Assembly (NCBI GenBank): GCA_035294225.1
Contig: DATGLH010000149.1
Location: forward strand, 1 to 29,226
Length of the DNA stretch: 29,226 nt
From: Trebonia sp035294225
GTDB taxonomy: Bacteria; Actinomycetota; Actinomycetes; Streptosporangiales; Streptosporangiaceae
Reading direction: 5' to 3'
Shown: positions 1 to 6,238 of the stretch, one piece after another
Layout of the letters: each line of letters starts with the position of its first letter
How positions within the stretch are numbered: the first letter of the stretch is position 1
The notes under the pieces: generated by a model
The model's input: the letters and a program-made list of their open reading frames with translations, nothing else
Told to the model about the DNA's origin: nothing
Database searches by the model: none
Translations under genes and position numbers: made by a program

Positions 1-303
1 GCCGCCATGGCGAGCGGCTCGCTGTCCCGGCTGTCGCACGTGGTCAGCCGCATGGAGCGGCGCGGCTGGGTCCGCCGCGAGCCGTGCCCCGGCGACGGCA
101 GGTTCATCAACGCGGTGCTCACCGCCGACGGCTGGGCCAAGCTGGCGGAGACCGCGCCCGGCCACGTCGCCGCCGTCCGCGGGCTCCTCGTCGACGTGCT
201 CACCCCGGAGGAGCTCCGGTCGCTGGGCGCCATCAGCTCCCGCGTCCTTTCGGCACTGGACACCGGCAGTCCGAACGCAAGGCCGCGGCCGCCGGCGGAC
301 TAG
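1..303 (+). CDS. MarR-family transcriptional regulator, C-terminal part (5' truncated by window edge)
   Basis: The reading frame is open from base 1 and stops at 301-303, so the N-terminus lies outside the window. The visible 100 or so residues begin in the recognition-helix region (SLSRLSHVVSRMERRGWVRR), followed by the beta-wing (REPCPGDGRFINAVLT) and the C-terminal dimerisation helix, which is typical of MarR winged-helix DNA-binding proteins. MarR proteins usually repress neighbouring efflux or stress genes and release DNA when they bind phenolic ligands. The ligand and target cannot be read from this fragment. The ATG at 7-9 is internal to the wing-helix domain and is unlikely to be the real start. 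Confidence 0.85.
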   Translation, partial: AAMASGSLSRLSHVVSRMERRGWVRREPCPGDGRFINAVLTADGWAKLAETAPGHVAAVRGLLVDVLTPEELRSLGAISSRVLSALDTGSPNARPRPPAD

Positions 304-730
304 CGCTCAGCCCCGGTCGCGGGCCGGCACCACGAGGCCCGGCCCGCAGGCGGCCACCACCGCCCGCGTGCGGCCGCGCAGCCCGAGCGCGGCGGGCACC
401 CGGCTGGCGTCCCGGCCAGACTGCACGGGGTGCGAACCGGCGCGGTAACCCGTTACCGGACCGGGGCATTCTCCGGGCCGCCGGGGCAGGTGACCCAGCT
501 GGCTTGCGCGGGCTCTGCGAGGGCTGCCGGGACTTCCGGCGGCGCGGGGGACAGGGCTTCCCGTCGCCGTGGAATACAGGGATGATCACGCCGGCGCATA
601 GCCCGGCAGCGAGCACGGCGCCGCCGGTGATGCCGAGCGCCGGCCAGCCGCATGCGAACGCGGTGACTGCCACGGCCGCCGCAGTGGCCAGCTTGCGCCC
701 GAACTGCCGGCGGCCGGGTGCATCGGTCAC
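233..730 (-). CDS. Possible small membrane protein of unknown function
   Basis: A GTG at 728-730 is preceded on the minus strand by a good ribosome binding site (AAGGAGCGG, 734-742). The first 55 residues look like real protein: a short basic N-terminus followed by a hydrophobic stretch with two likely membrane segments (around LATAAAVAVTAFACGWPALG and ITGGAVLAAGLCAGVIIPVF). After about residue 60 the frame becomes an unbroken Arg/Pro/Gly/Ala run and overlaps the end of the marR gene by about 70 bp. That looks like read-through of non-coding high-GC DNA, so the true gene may be shorter or frameshifted. No family is recognised. The start is better supported than the end. Confidence 0.3.
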   Translation of the reverse strand: MTDAPGRRQFGRKLATAAAVAVTAFACGWPALGITGGAVLAAGLCAGVIIPVFHGDGKPCPPRRRKSRQPSQSPRKPAGSPAPAARRMPRSGNGLPRRFAPRAVWPGRQPGARRARAARPHAGGGGRLRAGPRGAGPRPGLSASPPAAAALRSDCRCPVPKGRGS

Positions 731-808
731 GTTCCGCTCCTTGCCGGGATGGGGATCGGGGCTCCTGGACACCTGGCCACGCCGCCGGGCCCGCCCGCAC
801 GGCCAGCG

Positions 809-1147
809 TCAGGCGGCGGGCCGGGCGAGGTCCGCGCGCAGTCGCCGGTGCTGCGCGGCCGCCGGGCTGAGCTGGTAGGCCGCGGCGAACGCGGCCATGC
901 CGATGGTGCCGGCGGTCACGGCACGCAGCCGCTCGTCAGCGGCGCGCTGGCCGATCCGCCGCCAGCTGCGCGGGCCGAGCGCGGCCACGCCGGCGAGCAG
1001 GTTCAGCCCGGCCCAGGCGAGGTTGGCGGCCGGGGAGGAGTTCGGCCCGCCCCACGGTGTCATGCCCCGCTTCCCGGCCAGGCCCGTGATCGTGTGCGGG
1101 ATCGCGTTGACCAGCAGGGCGCCGGCCGCGATGTCACGTGCGCGCAT
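809..1147 (-). CDS. Small integral membrane protein divergent from TetR
   Basis: This 112-residue protein starts at the ATG at 1145-1147, which has GGGAGG 5 nt upstream. An upstream in-frame ATG at 1177 has no such site and lies inside the operator palindrome. It has roughly four hydrophobic segments: near residues 5-20, 45-60 (ANLAWAGLNLLAGVAALG), 75-95 (AVTAGTIGMAAFAAAY), and a shorter one between the first two. There are no catalytic motifs. The layout resembles small DoxX-like or DUF4345-like membrane proteins of actinobacteria, but I cannot fix the family. It is transcribed away from the adjacent tetR across a 50-bp spacer with an inverted repeat, so it is probably the repressor's target. 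Confidence 0.7.
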   Translation of the reverse strand: MRARDIAAGALLVNAIPHTITGLAGKRGMTPWGGPNSSPAANLAWAGLNLLAGVAALGPRSWRRIGQRAADERLRAVTAGTIGMAAFAAAYQLSPAAAQHRRLRADLARPAA

Positions 1148-1159
1148 GGCCCTCCCATC

Positions 1160-1180
1160 TAAATGACTAGCGTACATTTA
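1160..1180. promoter_or_regulatory. Inverted repeat, likely TetR operator between divergent genes
   Basis: TAAATG (1160-1165) and CATTTA (1175-1180) form a perfect 6-bp inverted repeat around a 9-nt centre, in an AT-rich island within otherwise GC-rich DNA. It lies between the start codons of the small membrane protein (1147) and tetR (1198), where one bound dimer could control both. TetR proteins commonly bind such palindromes and repress themselves and the divergent gene. The assignment is by position and symmetry only. Confidence 0.55.
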
Positions 1181-1197
1181 ACCAGGAGGCAGCATAT

Positions 1198-1821
1198 ATG
1201 GACGATGTTCATTCAGCAAGGCGCCGCCGTGGCGCGCCGCCCGCGGGGCAGCGGCTGACCCGCGACGACGTGATCACCCGAGCGTCGCAGATGATCGCCA
1301 CCGATGGCCTTGCGGCGTTCAGCCTGCGCGGCCTGGCCGACGCGCTCGGAGTCGCGCCTAACGCCCTGTACAACCACGTCCGCGACCGCGAGGACCTGCT
1401 CGGCGCGGTCACCGACCGGTTCGTGGCCGGCATCCGGCTCCCGGCCGGGCAGCAGCCCTGGCCGGACTGGCTTCGCGCGGCCGCCGTCAGCCTGCGGGCG
1501 CAGCTGACCGGCCGCCCCGGGCTCACCGAGCTGATCCTGGCCCGCGCCGGGGCGTCGGCGGCCGGGCCGGATGCACTTGCCCGGTTCCTTGACCGGCTGA
1601 CATCGGCGGGCATCCACCGCGCTCTCGCCCACGTCGCCTGGCATGCCCTGCTCACCGTCACCGTCGGGTCCCTCGCCCAGGAACAAGCCCGTGGCAAAGA
1701 CCAGGCAGCGACCTTCGAAGCCGTCCTCGACCTCACCATCACCGGGCTGCTCGCCGCCGCCCAGCAGCCGCCCACCCCCCAGGCGATGGCCCTCCTGAAG
1801 GAGCATGAGCTAGCCCGCTAG
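1198..1821 (+). CDS. TetR-family transcriptional repressor
   Basis: This 207-residue regulator starts at ATG 1198, with AGGAGG at 1184-1189. Residues about 20-65 form the TetR helix-turn-helix: LTRDDVITRASQMIATDGLA, then FSLRGLADALGVAPNALYNH with the recognition helix and the following HVRDREDLLGAVTDRFV. The remainder is an all-helical ligand-binding and dimerisation domain of the TetR_C class. The N-terminus is Arg-rich (ARRRRGAPPAGQR), as in several actinobacterial TetR proteins. It is expected to repress the divergent membrane-protein gene and itself through the palindrome at 1160-1180. The ligand is unknown. A weak 6-bp hairpin (1814-1829) overlaps the stop codon. Confidence 0.9.
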   Translation: MDDVHSARRRRGAPPAGQRLTRDDVITRASQMIATDGLAAFSLRGLADALGVAPNALYNHVRDREDLLGAVTDRFVAGIRLPAGQQPWPDWLRAAAVSLRAQLTGRPGLTELILARAGASAAGPDALARFLDRLTSAGIHRALAHVAWHALLTVTVGSLAQEQARGKDQAATFEAVLDLTITGLLAAAQQPPTPQAMALLKEHELAR

Positions 1822-2280
1822 GCAGCGGGAACCGGCGCCCCGTGCCCGGGGACCGCCGCCACGCCTCCACGAGGCCCTAGCGCAGGACATCCCCCATCCG
1901 GCGGCGGTCCAGGCGGGATGATCACAAGCCCGCCGTCGGGCAATAAGGCGGTTCCCGACCTCGCTGTCAGCTCAGCCCTGACAGGCCGGATTGCGGCCTT
2001 CATCGTGCGCGGTACGCGCCGGCGCGGTGCGTGAGGAGGTGATGACGATCGTGACCTGCTCGTCCCCGATCAGGTACAGCACCCTACGAACGTCACGCGG
2101 AACTTCGGCGGCACCACCTCGAACGGCGGCGGGCCCACCCAGGCCACCGGTGCCTTCGATCACGTCAGCCGCCCGGGGCCGGCCGGGCCGTGGGCCGGCG
2201 GGTACACCGCCGGCATGATCCGCGTGACGCTGGCCGCGACACCGCGGCGCCTGGCGGCGGCAGGCCGCGCGGCGGGTGTG
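1822..2280. other. Intergenic region without a convincing gene
   Basis: These 459 bases lie between tetR and the 3' end of thiE. Short frames exist on both strands. One minus-strand frame (1972-2163) contains a stretch reading VRRVLYLIGDEQVTIVITSS that faintly resembles the beta-sheet core of RelE/ParE toxins, but it lacks a clear start, ribosome site or complete fold. I treat it as unproven debris. Otherwise I see nothing here. Confidence 0.4.
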
Positions 2281-2928
2281 TTACCCGGCCGCGCGCAGGC
2301 GCGCCGCGAACGCGGCGGCCGCCGCGCCCGGGTCGGCGGCCTCGGTGATCGCGCGGACCACCACGACCCGCGTCGCCCCCGCCGCGAGCACGTCGTCCAG
2401 CCGCGGAAGGCTGATCCCGCCGATCGCGAACCACGGCCGGCCGGTCCGCAGCGACGCCACGTGCGACAGCAGGCCGAGCCCGGTGGACGGCCGCCCCGGC
2501 TTGGTCGGCGTGGTCCACACCGGCCCGGCGCAGAAGTAATCCACGCCCTCCTCGGCCGCCGCGGCCGACGACTGCGCCGGGCTGTGGCTGCTGCGCCCGA
2601 TCAGCGGCCCCGGGCCGAGGATCCGCCGCGCCAGCGGCACCGGCAGGTCGCCCTGCCCCAGGTGCAGCACGTCCGCCCCCGCCGCCAGCGCGACGTCCGC
2701 CCGGTCGTTCACCGCCAGCAGCTTGCCGTGCCGCCGGCACGCGTCGGCGAACACCTCGAGCAAGGCGAGCTCCTCGCGCGCCTCCAGCCCCTTCTCCCGC
2801 AGCTGGACGATGTCCACCCCGCCCGCCAGCACCGCGTCGAGGAACCCGGCCAGGTCGCCGGACGCGCGCCGCCCGTCGGTGCACAGGTACAGCCGCGCGG
2901 CCGCCAGCCGCTCACGCAAGTCGGTCAT
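2281..2928 (-). CDS. thiE: Thiamine-phosphate synthase ThiE
   Basis: ThiE couples HMP pyrophosphate to the thiazole phosphate to give thiamine phosphate. This 215-residue TIM-barrel protein shows the family landmarks in order: LYLCTDGR near the start, DIVQLREKG (pyrophosphate/substrate lysine), LLAVNDRADVALAAGADVLH, HLGQGDLP, IGRSSHSPAQ, the active-site loop GPVWTTPTKPG, then WFAIGGISLPRLDDVLAAGA and VVVVRAI. The Met at 2928 is chosen because MTDLRERL fits family N-termini; an in-frame ATG at 2946 is possible, and neither has a clear Shine-Dalgarno. The gene diverges from the riboswitch-controlled thiOSGD operon. Its leader contains five 11-13 bp tandem repeats and the flanking 17-bp palindrome, but no TPP riboswitch of its own. 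Confidence 0.93.
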   Translation of the reverse strand: MTDLRERLAAARLYLCTDGRRASGDLAGFLDAVLAGGVDIVQLREKGLEAREELALLEVFADACRRHGKLLAVNDRADVALAAGADVLHLGQGDLPVPLARRILGPGPLIGRSSHSPAQSSAAAAEEGVDYFCAGPVWTTPTKPGRPSTGLGLLSHVASLRTGRPWFAIGGISLPRLDDVLAAGATRVVVVRAITEAADPGAAAAAFAARLRAAG

Positions 2929-2942
2929 GCCGCCATCATGCC

Positions 2943-2999
2943 GCACCGGATGCGCACCGGATGCGCACCGGCATCCCGCACCGGATGCGCACCGGATGA
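2943..2999. repeat. Short tandem repeat, five copies of about 11 bp, in the thiE leader
   Basis: The unit GCACCGGATGC occurs at 2943, 2954 and 2978, with variants at 2965 (13 bp) and 2989. It abuts the thiE start and runs into the left arm of the 17-bp palindrome. Copy-number change here would alter the thiE leader without touching any coding sequence. Confidence 0.9.
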
Positions 3000-3046
3000 A
3001 TGTGACATCCAGCCGGCGATAGGCGGATCGATGTCACATTCATCCG
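2993..3046. promoter_or_regulatory. Perfect 17-bp inverted repeat between divergent thiE and the TPP riboswitch
   Basis: CGGATGAATGTGACATC (2993-3009) is repeated exactly as its reverse complement at 3030-3046, with a 20-bp spacer. It lies upstream of the probable thiO promoter (-10 TACACT at 3063-3068), and its right arm would overlap the -35 position. Two roles are possible: a regulator operator serving both arms of the thiamine locus (the arms contain TGTGACA/TGTCACA), or a hairpin in the thiE or an antisense transcript. There is no T-tract on either side, which argues against a simple terminator. Confidence 0.7.
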
Positions 3047-3068
3047 CCCAGCGGGCGCGAGTTACACT
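3039..3068 (+). promoter_or_regulatory. Candidate promoter of the thiOSGD operon
   Basis: A -10-like TACACT (3063-3068) is preceded at 18 bp by a poor -35 candidate, TTCATC (3039-3044). This places transcription start at about 3075, just before the TPP aptamer beginning near 3080. The -35 position falls inside the right arm of the palindrome. Confidence 0.4.
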
Positions 3069-3078
3069 GAGGTGAACA

Positions 3079-3161
3079 ACCACGGGAGCCCGCGCGGGCT
3101 GAGAGGGAGGCGGCGAGCCTCCGACCGTCGAACCTGATCCGGGTAATGCCGGCGAAGGGAG
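3079..3161 (+). ncRNA. TPP riboswitch (THI element)
   Basis: The conserved aptamer core is clear. GGGCTGAGAGG (3096-3106) contains the pyrimidine-sensing CTGAGA, a variable GC stem (GGAGGCGGCGAGCCTCC) follows, and then ACCTGATCCGGGTAATGCCG (3132-3151) and GCGAAGGGA with the pyrophosphate-sensing half. The 5' arm ACCACGGGAGCC and the 3' GAAGGGA form the closing region. The Shine-Dalgarno of thiO (AAGGGAGAG, 3155-3163) overlaps the 3' end of the aptamer and lies 5-6 nt before the GTG. No separate terminator hairpin fits between them, so TPP probably blocks ribosome binding directly. Confidence 0.96.
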
Positions 3162-3166
3162 AGAGC

Positions 3167-4273
3167 GTGGACGCTGATGTCGTCATAGTCGGCGGCGGCG
3201 TTATCGGCACCGCGATCGCCTGGCGCGCCGCCCAGCAGGGCCGCAACGTGACGCTTGTCGACCCCGGCACCGACGACAAGGCGAGCCTCGTCGCGGCGGG
3301 CATGCTCGGCCCGGTGTCGGAGAGCGTGTTCGGCGAGCAGGACCTCCTTAACCTCAACCTGCTCGCGATCGAGCGGTTCCCCGCCTTCAGCAAGGAGCTT
3401 GAAGACGCCGCCGGGCTCAGCACCGGGCTGCGGACCGAGGGTACCCTCGTGGTCGCCTACGACAACGACGACCTGGCAGCGCTGGCCCGCCTCACCGCCT
3501 TCCGCCGTTCCATCGGCCTGGAGGCCGAGCAACTCGACGCGAAACAGTGCCGCAAGCTCGAGCCGTTCCTGGCGCCCGGCACCCGCGGCGGCGTCCTCGC
3601 CGCCGGCGACCTGTCCGTCGACAACCGCCGGTACCTGGCCGCCCTCAAGGAGGCCGCCCGGAGGGCGGGTGTCAGGGCTGTCGCGGACACGGTCACGGAC
3701 GTGGCGGACGGCTCGGTCGCGCTCGCCAGCGGCGCCGCGATCACGGCGCCCGTCGTCGTGGTCGCGGCCGGCTGGGCCACCAGTCAGCTCAACGGCGTTC
3801 CCGGCGCGGTCCGCAAGGCGGTACGCCCGGTCAAGGGGCAGATCCTGCGCCTGCGCCACCCGGGCACCATGCCGCCCGTCGCCACCCATACGATCCGCGC
3901 GATGGTCCAGGGTCACGACGTCTACATCGTGCCCCGCGCGGACGGCGAGGTCGTGGTCGGCGCCACCCAGGAGGAGCGCGGCGACCTTGACGTGACCGCC
4001 GGCGCGGTGCACGACCTGCTGCGGGACGCGATGACCGCGCTCCCGGCGATCAGCGAGCTGGCCCTCGCCGAGGCGAGCGCCGGCCGCAGGCCCGGCACGA
4101 CGGACAACGGCCCGATCGTCGGCTCCGTCACAGACGGCCTCATCGTCGCCACCGGCCACTTCCGCAACGGCATCCTGCTGTCCGCCGCGACCGCCGACGC
4201 CGTGGCCGCGCTCATCGCGCGCGAGGAGCCGCACCCGGCATGGGCGCCCTTCCGGCCCGGGAGGCTCCGATGA
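3167..4273 (+). CDS. thiO: Glycine oxidase ThiO
   Basis: ThiO oxidises glycine to dehydroglycine (glycine imine), the C2-N3 donor for thiazole formation by ThiG. The 368-residue protein has an N-terminal FAD-binding Rossmann motif (DVVIVGGGVIGTAIAWRAAQ), the LVAAGMLGPVSE segment, a DAO-type substrate domain, VRPVKGQILRL, and the C-terminal FAD-binding region GRRPGTTDNGPIVG and ATGHFRNGILLSAAT. The GTG at 3167 is chosen over the ATG at 3146 because the ATG lies inside the TPP aptamer, while the GTG has AAGGGAGAG upstream. Its stop overlaps the thiS start (ATGA at 4270-4273), indicating translational coupling. It is the first gene of the riboswitch-controlled operon. Confidence 0.95.
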   Translation: MDADVVIVGGGVIGTAIAWRAAQQGRNVTLVDPGTDDKASLVAAGMLGPVSESVFGEQDLLNLNLLAIERFPAFSKELEDAAGLSTGLRTEGTLVVAYDNDDLAALARLTAFRRSIGLEAEQLDAKQCRKLEPFLAPGTRGGVLAAGDLSVDNRRYLAALKEAARRAGVRAVADTVTDVADGSVALASGAAITAPVVVVAAGWATSQLNGVPGAVRKAVRPVKGQILRLRHPGTMPPVATHTIRAMVQGHDVYIVPRADGEVVVGATQEERGDLDVTAGAVHDLLRDAMTALPAISELALAEASAGRRPGTTDNGPIVGSVTDGLIVATGHFRNGILLSAATADAVAALIAREEPHPAWAPFRPGRLR

Positions 4274-4470
4274 CCGTCACGGTGAACGGCCGGCCCCGCG
4301 AGGTCCCGGACGGCACGACCGTCGAGCAGCTGGTCAGCATGCTCACCGACCAGCCCGCCGGCGTCGCCGCGGCCGTCAACGGCGAGGTGCTGCCCCGCCG
4401 CGCCTGGGCGGGGACGCCGCTGGCCGATCTGGACCAGATAGAAGTCGTGACCGCCGTGCAGGGAGGGTAG
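4270..4470 (+). CDS. thiS: Sulfur carrier protein ThiS
   Basis: This 66-residue ubiquitin-like protein starts at the ATG overlapping the thiO stop codon. It has the beta-grasp pattern: MTVTVNGRPREVPDGTTVEQ at the start, AAAVNGEVLPR in the middle, IEVVTAVQGG at the end. The C-terminal Gly-Gly is the essential site that is adenylated and converted to a thiocarboxylate, which then delivers sulfur to ThiG. The adenylating partner (ThiF/MoeB-type) is not in this window and is presumably supplied elsewhere. The length is typical of the family. Confidence 0.95.
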   Translation: MTVTVNGRPREVPDGTTVEQLVSMLTDQPAGVAAAVNGEVLPRRAWAGTPLADLDQIEVVTAVQGG

Positions 4471-4474
4471 GGCA

Positions 4475-5275
4475 TTGAGCATCCCGAACGCAGCCGTGGT
4501 TCCCCACGATGCCACATGGACGATCGCCGGCCGGACGCTGACCTCCCGGCTGATCGTCGGGACCGGCGGAGCGCAGAGCCTGGACGTGCTCGGCAAGGTG
4601 CTCACGGCCTCGGGAACCGAGCTCACCACGGTGGCGATGCGCCGCCTGCCGGCCTCGGGGGAGGGTTCCCTGCTGGACGTGATCCGGCAGGCCGGCATCG
4701 CCATCCTGCCGAACACGGCGGGCTGCCACACCGCCGCCGAGGCCCTGCTCGTCGCCCGGCTGGCCCGCGAGGCGCTCGGCACCGACTGGGTAAAGCTCGA
4801 AGTGGTCGCGGACGACATCACGCTGCTGCCGGACCCGGTGGAGCTGCTCGACGCGGCCCGGCTGATGGTCGCCGACGGGTTCACCGTGCTGCCGTACACC
4901 AACGACGACCCGGTGCTCGCGCTCCGCCTGGAGGAGGCCGGGTGCGCGGCGGTGATGCCGCTCGGCGCGCCGATCGGCTCGGGGCTGGGCATCAGGAACC
5001 CGCACAACATCGCGATGATCGCCGAACGGGCCAGCGTGCCCGTGATCCTGGACGCCGGGATCGGAACCGCCAGCGACGCGGCCCTGGCGATGGAACTCGG
5101 CTGCGACGGCGTGCTCGCCGCGTCGGCGATCACGCGGGCGGCCGACCCCGAGCGGATGGCCGTCGCGATCAAGCTCGCCGTCGAGGCGGGGCGGGCCGCC
5201 TGGCAGGCGGGCCGCATCCCGCGCCGCTGGCACGCGGTCGCCTCAAGTCCCGTGGTGGGCCAGGTGTTCGGATGA
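4475..5275 (+). CDS. thiG: Thiazole synthase ThiG
   Basis: ThiG builds the thiazole phosphate from deoxyxylulose 5-phosphate, dehydroglycine (from ThiO) and ThiS thiocarboxylate. The 266-residue protein starts at a TTG (4475) with GGAGGG just upstream, overlapping the end of thiS. The Schiff-base lysine is K107 in TDWVKLEVV. Other family signatures are RLIVGTGGAQS, LPNTAGCHTAAEA, GFTVLPYTNDDPVLA, the phosphate loop MPLGAPIGSGLGIRNPHNI, VPVILDAGIGTASDAALAME and GVLAASAI. It follows thiS by 4 nt, and its stop overlaps the thiD start (ATGA at 5272-5275). Use of a TTG start may lower its translation relative to its neighbours. Confidence 0.96.
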   Translation: MSIPNAAVVPHDATWTIAGRTLTSRLIVGTGGAQSLDVLGKVLTASGTELTTVAMRRLPASGEGSLLDVIRQAGIAILPNTAGCHTAAEALLVARLAREALGTDWVKLEVVADDITLLPDPVELLDAARLMVADGFTVLPYTNDDPVLALRLEEAGCAAVMPLGAPIGSGLGIRNPHNIAMIAERASVPVILDAGIGTASDAALAMELGCDGVLAASAITRAADPERMAVAIKLAVEAGRAAWQAGRIPRRWHAVASSPVVGQVFG

Positions 5276-6060
5276 GCGTTCCCCGGGTGCTCACGATCGC
5301 CTCGTCGGACTCTGGCGGCGGCGCCGGGATCCAGGCCGACCTGAAGGCCTTCGCGCGCTGCGGCGCGCACGGCATGTCGGCGATCGTCGCGCTCACCGCG
5401 CAGAACACCCTCGGCGTAGCGGCCATCGCCGAGCAGTCACCCGGGTTCGTCCGGGAGCAGATAAGGGCCGTCCTCGACGACATCGGTGCTGACGCCGCGA
5501 AGACCGGCATGCTCTTTTCCGTCCCGCTGATCGAGGCGGTCGCGGACGAGCTGGCCGGGCGCGGGCTCCCGCTGGTCGTGGACCCGGTGATGGTGGCGAG
5601 CTCGGGGAGCCGGCTGCTGCTGCCCGATGCCGTGGGCGCGCTCGTGGAGCGGCTGTTCCCGCTGGCCACGGTCGTGACGCCCAACCTGCCCGAGGCGCAG
5701 GCGCTCACCGGCATGGACACCGAGGACCGCGCCGCGCTGGCGCGGCGGCTTGTCGCCATGGGCGCGGCCGCGGCCCTGGTCACCGGCGGGCACGGGGCCG
5801 AGCCGGCGGACCACCTGTTCGACGGGCGGTCGGACCTGCGGATCCCGGTGCCGCGCTACCCCATCGCGGCCACGCACGGCGCGGGCTGCACGCACTCGGC
5901 GGCGCTCGCGGCGGGCCTGGCGGCCGGGCTGTCCCTGGCCGACGCGGCCCGCCAGGCCGCCGCCGTGGCGGGTGACGCGGTCGCGCACGGCCTGGCGGAC
6001 ATAGGGGCGGGCGACGGGCCGGTGCACGCCCTGCACGGCCTGCGCCCCCCAGTCGGCTAA
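5272..6060 (+). CDS. thiD: Hydroxymethylpyrimidine (phosphate) kinase ThiD
   Basis: ThiD phosphorylates HMP and HMP-phosphate to HMP-pyrophosphate, the second substrate of ThiE. The 262-residue ribokinase-fold protein has VLTIASSDSGGGAGIQADLK (substrate loop), ALTAQNTLGV, IGADAAKTGMLFS, VVDPVMVASSGSRLL, VVTPNLPEAQALTG, ALVTGGHG and the C-terminal anion hole THGAGCTHSAALAAGLA, whose GAGC cysteine and glycines are characteristic. The start ATG overlaps the thiG stop. It is the last gene of the riboswitch operon. No strong terminator follows; instead there is a short C-rich tandem repeat and then another same-strand gene, so some read-through into 6239 is possible. Confidence 0.96.
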   Translation: MSVPRVLTIASSDSGGGAGIQADLKAFARCGAHGMSAIVALTAQNTLGVAAIAEQSPGFVREQIRAVLDDIGADAAKTGMLFSVPLIEAVADELAGRGLPLVVDPVMVASSGSRLLLPDAVGALVERLFPLATVVTPNLPEAQALTGMDTEDRAALARRLVAMGAAAALVTGGHGAEPADHLFDGRSDLRIPVPRYPIAATHGAGCTHSAALAAGLAAGLSLADAARQAAAVAGDAVAHGLADIGAGDGPVHALHGLRPPVG

Positions 6061-6080
6061 TCCCCGTCGGTTGAATCCCC

Positions 6081-6121
6081 GCCTGAATGCTCCCCCCCGC
6101 CTGAATGCTCCCCCCCGCCTG
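6081..6121. repeat. 18-bp C-rich tandem repeat, about 2.3 copies
   Basis: GCCTGAATGCTCCCCCCC starts at 6081 and again at 6099, with a third partial GCCTGA at 6117. It fills the spacer between thiD and the next gene. The unit is a multiple of three, and a reading frame does pass through it (from 6071), but there is no ribosome binding site and the composition is not protein-like. Confidence 0.85.
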
Positions 6122-6238
6122 AGGCCCCGCCCCGCCGATGCGCAGGAGCGCCTGAGGAGGCTTTCAGGGGACTTCCAGATCCGCTGCCTACTGTCGGTAC
6201 CGAAGGCGACAGGAGATCGAGCGTGGAGGCTGGGGACC

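Noticed and set aside
1972..2163. A RelE/ParE-like toxin fragment on the minus strand
   Set aside because: Only about 20 residues have the right flavour; there is no start signal, no antitoxin partner and no complete fold.
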